Part shown: in pieces, positions 61,484 through 64,000 of the stretch
How positions within the stretch are numbered: the first letter of the stretch is position 1
Layout of the letters: the number at the start of each line of letters is the position of its first letter
Made by a program: the position numbers and the translations under genes
DNA from: CAVROP01 sp050012175
Lineage (GTDB): Bacteria > Acidobacteriota > Terriglobia > UBA7540
Direction: 5' to 3'
Length of the DNA stretch: 64,000 nt
NCBI GenBank assembly: GCA_050012175.1
Contig: JBEKHR010000007.1
Location: 62,001 to 126,000, forward strand
Notes under the pieces: model-generated
What the model was told of the DNA's origin: nothing
Database searches by the model: none
What the model saw: only the letters and a program-made list of their open reading frames with translations

Positions 61484-61945
61484 ATGTCTGGCTCCGTTAA
61501 TAAAGTGATCCTGATTGGCCGCCTCGGGAAGGACCCGGAAGTAAAATACACACCCAGTGGCGCACCCGTAGCCAAATTCAGTCTGGCCACGGATGAAGTT
61601 TTCAAAGACCGTAGCGGCGAGCAGCAGAAGCGCACCGAATGGCACAACATCGTTGCCTGGAACAAGCTAGCCGAGATCTGCGGGGAATACCTTACCAAAG
61701 GCAAGCTGGTCTACATCGAGGGGAGCATCCGAAGCCGGCAATGGGAAGACCAGGCGGGAAACAAGCGCACCGCCTATGACATCGTGGCGGGTAGGATGCA
61801 GATGTTGGGCTCAAAGGCAGATAGCGATCGTGCCGCGGCAGCCGCAGCAGCGGTGCCATCGGCGGAGCGCGCCCCCGTGGAAAAGCCACCAGCCTCAGAG
61901 CCACCCGCCGAACCCGAAATTACGGACGAAGACGTTCCGTTTTGA
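61484..61945 (+). CDS. ssb: Single-stranded DNA-binding protein
   Basis: A 153-residue SSB. The OB-fold reads VNKVILIGRLGKDPEVKYTP, then FSLATDEVFKDRSGEQQKRT and EWHNIVAWNKLAEICGEYLT, then GKLVYIEGSIRSRQWEDQAG. The acidic C-terminal tip ITDEDVPF is the protein-docking end. GGGAGG lies upstream of the ATG. Confidence 0.96.
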   Translation: MSGSVNKVILIGRLGKDPEVKYTPSGAPVAKFSLATDEVFKDRSGEQQKRTEWHNIVAWNKLAEICGEYLTKGKLVYIEGSIRSRQWEDQAGNKRTAYDIVAGRMQMLGSKADSDRAAAAAAAVPSAERAPVEKPPASEPPAEPEITDEDVPF

Positions 61946-62188
61946 TCAAGAGACGTCCGTTGTCCCGCCACGGCAGGTCCGTGGCCAGTAGCCGGCGTCA
62001 GTCAAGATTGGCTGGGAGCAATCAATGAGGGGCGAGCCAACGCCGAGCGGTGACGCATCTTCGCTCAAGATAGGGAGTTCCCTGCGGCTCGATATTATAT
62101 TCCAAGCGGGTGTCGCTCTTCCTTGCCCTCCCCTGTGATTCCGGTAGCCTAACAATAGCTCTCGCCCTTTCGCAAACGCGACTTCACT

Positions 62189-62557
62189 TCAGCGCGCGAG
62201 CCGCTGTCTCCTCTCATCCCAGCGGCGAACGAGCTCATCGAATTCTTGGGTTTGCTGTGGCGAAAGGATTTGTCGAATTCTGTTGCGCGTCTCCTCCCGG
62301 AGCGCATTTGACTGGGAATCCGCTTGTTGTTGGACGGCGCTAAATTTCTTGGTCGAGCCCTCTAAAATCTGATCCAGTTGAAAGACTTGGGTGTCGGAGA
62401 GGTTGAGCTGGGCCTTGAGGCGGCTGACAAAACTTTGTCTATTGAAGGGCCGGCGCCAGTGACCCGTGCTCCAGGCATAGTAATAGACGCAGGTCCCGCC
62501 CACGACTACACCTAGTAGGAATGTCAACGCGAAATACAGGTAGGCTCTTCGGCTCAT
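62189..62557 (-). CDS. Spy/CpxP-like small membrane-anchored protein (periplasmic metal/stress type)
   Basis: A 122-residue protein. One N-terminal membrane helix (YLYFALTFLLGVVVGGTCVY) is followed by a helical domain (LNLSDTQVFQLDQILEGSTK, then ALREETRNRIRQILSPQQTQ) of the LTxxQ-like Spy/CpxP/zraP type. It is 18 bp downstream of the anti-sigma gene on the same strand, so it forms part of the sigma operon and could sense periplasmic stress. The exact role is inferred. Confidence 0.75.
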   Translation of the reverse strand: MSRRAYLYFALTFLLGVVVGGTCVYYYAWSTGHWRRPFNRQSFVSRLKAQLNLSDTQVFQLDQILEGSTKKFSAVQQQADSQSNALREETRNRIRQILSPQQTQEFDELVRRWDERRQRLAR

Positions 62558-62575
62558 TGATCTCCTTAGCCAACT

Positions 62576-63034
62576 TTAGTCGGGCAGCCTTCCCGGAATC
62601 CAATCGTGTGAATCACCGATTTCGCCGCCGATTACGTCGGGCTGAGACGATTGACTATTGCTCTGCAAGCCGAGAAAATCGGCGCCGCCAACTCCCCGGA
62701 CCGGCCCCGAGGTCGGCAGCACCAAACTAAGAAGCAAGGCCAGAGTCAGGGCAAACGTGGCGTAAACGAACCGCCGGCCTACGGTCTCGAAAAATTCCCG
62801 CCGCGCTCCCTTCTCTTCCCATTCTTGCAGTCGCCGAATCAGTCGGGAGGCAAACCCGAAGGAGGCTTCCGGCGCCGCCTCTTCCGCTAAGGCGCAAAAG
62901 CCGGCATGCACCAGACGTGCGTCACGCAAAAACCCCACGCAACCCGCGCACTTGCTTAGGTGCTCCCGCGCCTCCGCAGACAACTCGCCGCCCCTCAGGT
63001 CACTGACAAGTTCCCGAATCGCTTTGCAATCCAT
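62576..63034 (-). CDS. Zinc-finger anti-sigma factor
   Basis: A 152-residue membrane-anchored anti-sigma factor. The zf-HC2 motif is Cys3, then HLSKCAGC (His, Cys, Cys) in the first 33 residues. One membrane helix is FVYATFALTLALLLSLVLPT. The C-terminal periplasmic part is short. It follows the ECF sigma gene by 3 bp and should sequester it; release may need RseP-type proteolysis (inference). Confidence 0.88.
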   Translation of the reverse strand: MDCKAIRELVSDLRGGELSAEAREHLSKCAGCVGFLRDARLVHAGFCALAEEAAPEASFGFASRLIRRLQEWEEKGARREFFETVGRRFVYATFALTLALLLSLVLPTSGPVRGVGGADFLGLQSNSQSSQPDVIGGEIGDSHDWIPGRLPD

Positions 63035-63037
63035 GGC

Positions 63038-63637
63038 CTATTTTCCCTCCTGCCGCCATCGCTCCAGGTCTTCAAGCATCCTCTTCCTGGCACGGTGGAG
63101 GCGCACCTTAACCGTGCTTGACTTCAGATTCAAGAGGTCTGCAATTTCCTCCACGGAGAAGTCCTCCAACTCCTTTAGGGTTAGAATGACGCGGTCATCC
63201 GCTGGCGCACGAGCGAGTAGCCTGCCGACGAAATCCCTCAGGGCTACCTTCTCTCCGTGATCTAAACCTTGCGGCTGAGGGCTTTCCACCTTGCGTTCCA
63301 GTTCTCGCGCGCTTTCTTCAGTCATATCCGAGTAGTAGCTGATGCGAGAGGCGCGAACCTTGCGCAAATAGTCATAGCAATGGTTCACCGCAATTCGGGA
63401 CAACCACGTGGCAAAGGAAGACTGAAAGTTATAACTTCGAATGGCGCGAAAAGCCTTGAAAAATATCTCTTGGGCGAGGTCTTCGACTTCGTCACGGCGG
63501 CGGACCAGATGAAACACGATTGAAAAGATACGCTGCTGGTGCCTTTCCACGAGGGGACCGAATGCTCCACTTTCCCCTTGTTGAGCACGTCGAATGCACT
63601 CGATTTCGTGGGTGGCCTCAGACTCCGAACTTGCCAT
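63038..63637 (-). CDS. ECF-type RNA polymerase sigma factor (RpoE-like)
   Basis: A 199-residue sigma-70 family member. Region 2 holds EDLAQEIFFKAFRAIRSYNF and SSFATWLSRIAVNHCYDYLR. Region 4 holds ILTLKELEDFSVEEIADLLN and SSTVKVRLHRARKRMLEDLE. No region 1 or 3 domains are present. It starts the sigma/anti-sigma/Spy-like operon on the minus strand. Confidence 0.94.
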   Translation of the reverse strand: MASSESEATHEIECIRRAQQGESGAFGPLVERHQQRIFSIVFHLVRRRDEVEDLAQEIFFKAFRAIRSYNFQSSFATWLSRIAVNHCYDYLRKVRASRISYYSDMTEESARELERKVESPQPQGLDHGEKVALRDFVGRLLARAPADDRVILTLKELEDFSVEEIADLLNLKSSTVKVRLHRARKRMLEDLERWRQEGK

Positions 63638-63776
63638 TCAACTTCCATGTCTGGACCTCCCTCAATAGCAGGGACGAGGGAGGTTGCCAATTGGTTACAG
63701 ATAGCGGCCCAAGCCAATCTGCACTCTGCCAATATAAACTATTGACGGAGTTAATACTTTATGGAAAAATCAGACG

Positions 63777-64000
63777 ATGGTCATAGGAACACGTCTCAAA
63801 AAGTTAAGAGAAGATCGAACACTATCCCAGGGCGACATCGAAAAGCGTACCGGACTCTTGCGTTGCTATATCTCCAGAGTGGAGAACGGCCACACGGTGC
63901 CGTCTCTCGAAACCTTGGAGCGGCTTGCGGCAGCACTGGAAATCCCCCTTTATCAGCTCTTCTTCGAAGGGGACGGAGAACCGGTCCTGCCAAACCTGAG
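63777..64000 (+). CDS. XRE-family transcriptional regulator (partial at the window edge)
   Basis: The first 74 codons of a gene that continues past the window. The helix-turn-helix is clear: TRLKKLREDRTLSQGDIEKR, then TGLLRCYISRVENGHTVPSL and ETLERLAAALEIPLYQLFFE. Only the DNA-binding domain is visible. It is divergent from the sigma-factor operon with a 139-bp gap that should hold both promoters. The ATG at 63777 has only a weak ribosome-binding site. Confidence 0.88.
   Translation, partial: MVIGTRLKKLREDRTLSQGDIEKRTGLLRCYISRVENGHTVPSLETLERLAAALEIPLYQLFFEGDGEPVLPNL

Noticed and set aside
1..64000. CRISPR array
   Set aside because: Repeats here are palindromic, of irregular spacing or only two to three copies; no array of identical repeats with unique spacers was seen.

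Overview
The window looks like a chromosomal segment of a soil- or sediment-type Acidobacteriota bacterium (inferred). The support is a GC-rich sequence, a complete diderm envelope toolkit (an Omp85 protein, TamB, a whole Tol-Pal locus), lineage-typical small families (DUF2911, DUF1844, a winged-helix/TPR regulator, Spy-like small proteins) and abundant palindromic intergenic repeats. No rRNA or CRISPR array was seen. One tRNA-Ser(GGA) is present. The last gene runs off the right edge.

Layout. 0-1.9 kb: a HigBA-type toxin-antitoxin pair in a repeat field. 1.9-8.5 kb: a Cu(+)-type P-ATPase, a small ferredoxin-like-fold protein, a LarA-like DUF2088 enzyme, a secreted esterase and a DUF2911 protein. 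8.6-16.6 kb: outer-membrane biogenesis genes, namely a seven-POTRA Omp85 (TamA/BamA-like), a SurA-N-like chaperone and TamB. 16.7-20.2 kb: accessory segment with a repeat element, tRNA-Ser, a GIY-YIG protein, a DUF4209/HEPN-like protein and an orphan HigA beside a decayed higB. 20.2-32 kb: central carbon genes (ackA, an ABC exporter with a sugar kinase, an acetyl-CoA synthetase, glcDEF). 33.4-37.1 kb: two paralogous secreted proteins around a winged-helix/TPR regulator, then a rhomboid protease. 37.3-41 kb: mazG, GNAT, NSAR/MenC-like enolase and an EamA transporter. 41.4-43.9 kb: DUF1844, a PhnP-like hydrolase and ribF. 44.7-52.1 kb: ispG, rseP, dxr, cdsA, uppS and recN. 52.8-55.2 kb: a MASE1-PAS-PAS-PP2C signalling protein. 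55.3-61.4 kb: tolQ-tolR-tonB/tolA-tolB-pal-ybgF. 61.5-64 kb: ssb, a Spy-like protein, an anti-sigma/ECF sigma pair and a partial XRE regulator.

The most unusual content is mobile or non-coding. A 200-240 bp MITE family has about 20-bp terminal inverted repeats in three copies. Two copies carry exact 8-bp target duplications (TTCTGCAA and AAACAGAC), and the third fills the whole gap between the Omp85 and SurA-like genes. A separate pair of about 343-bp elements lies in opposite orientations at 16.76-17.10 and 44.30-44.64 kb. Both keep a sigma70-type promoter (TTGACA, 17-bp spacer, TAGRAT), a hairpin and three copies of a motif like TGTTTTCTATAACATTCCCG, while their middles have diverged. Further palindromic families sit on stop codons and inside operons.

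Functional links: the genes at 8.6-16.6 kb and 55.3-61.4 kb build and energise the outer membrane. dxr, ispG, uppS, cdsA and rseP join isoprenoid carrier, phospholipid and envelope-stress functions. glcDEF, acs and ackA point to glycolate and acetate use.
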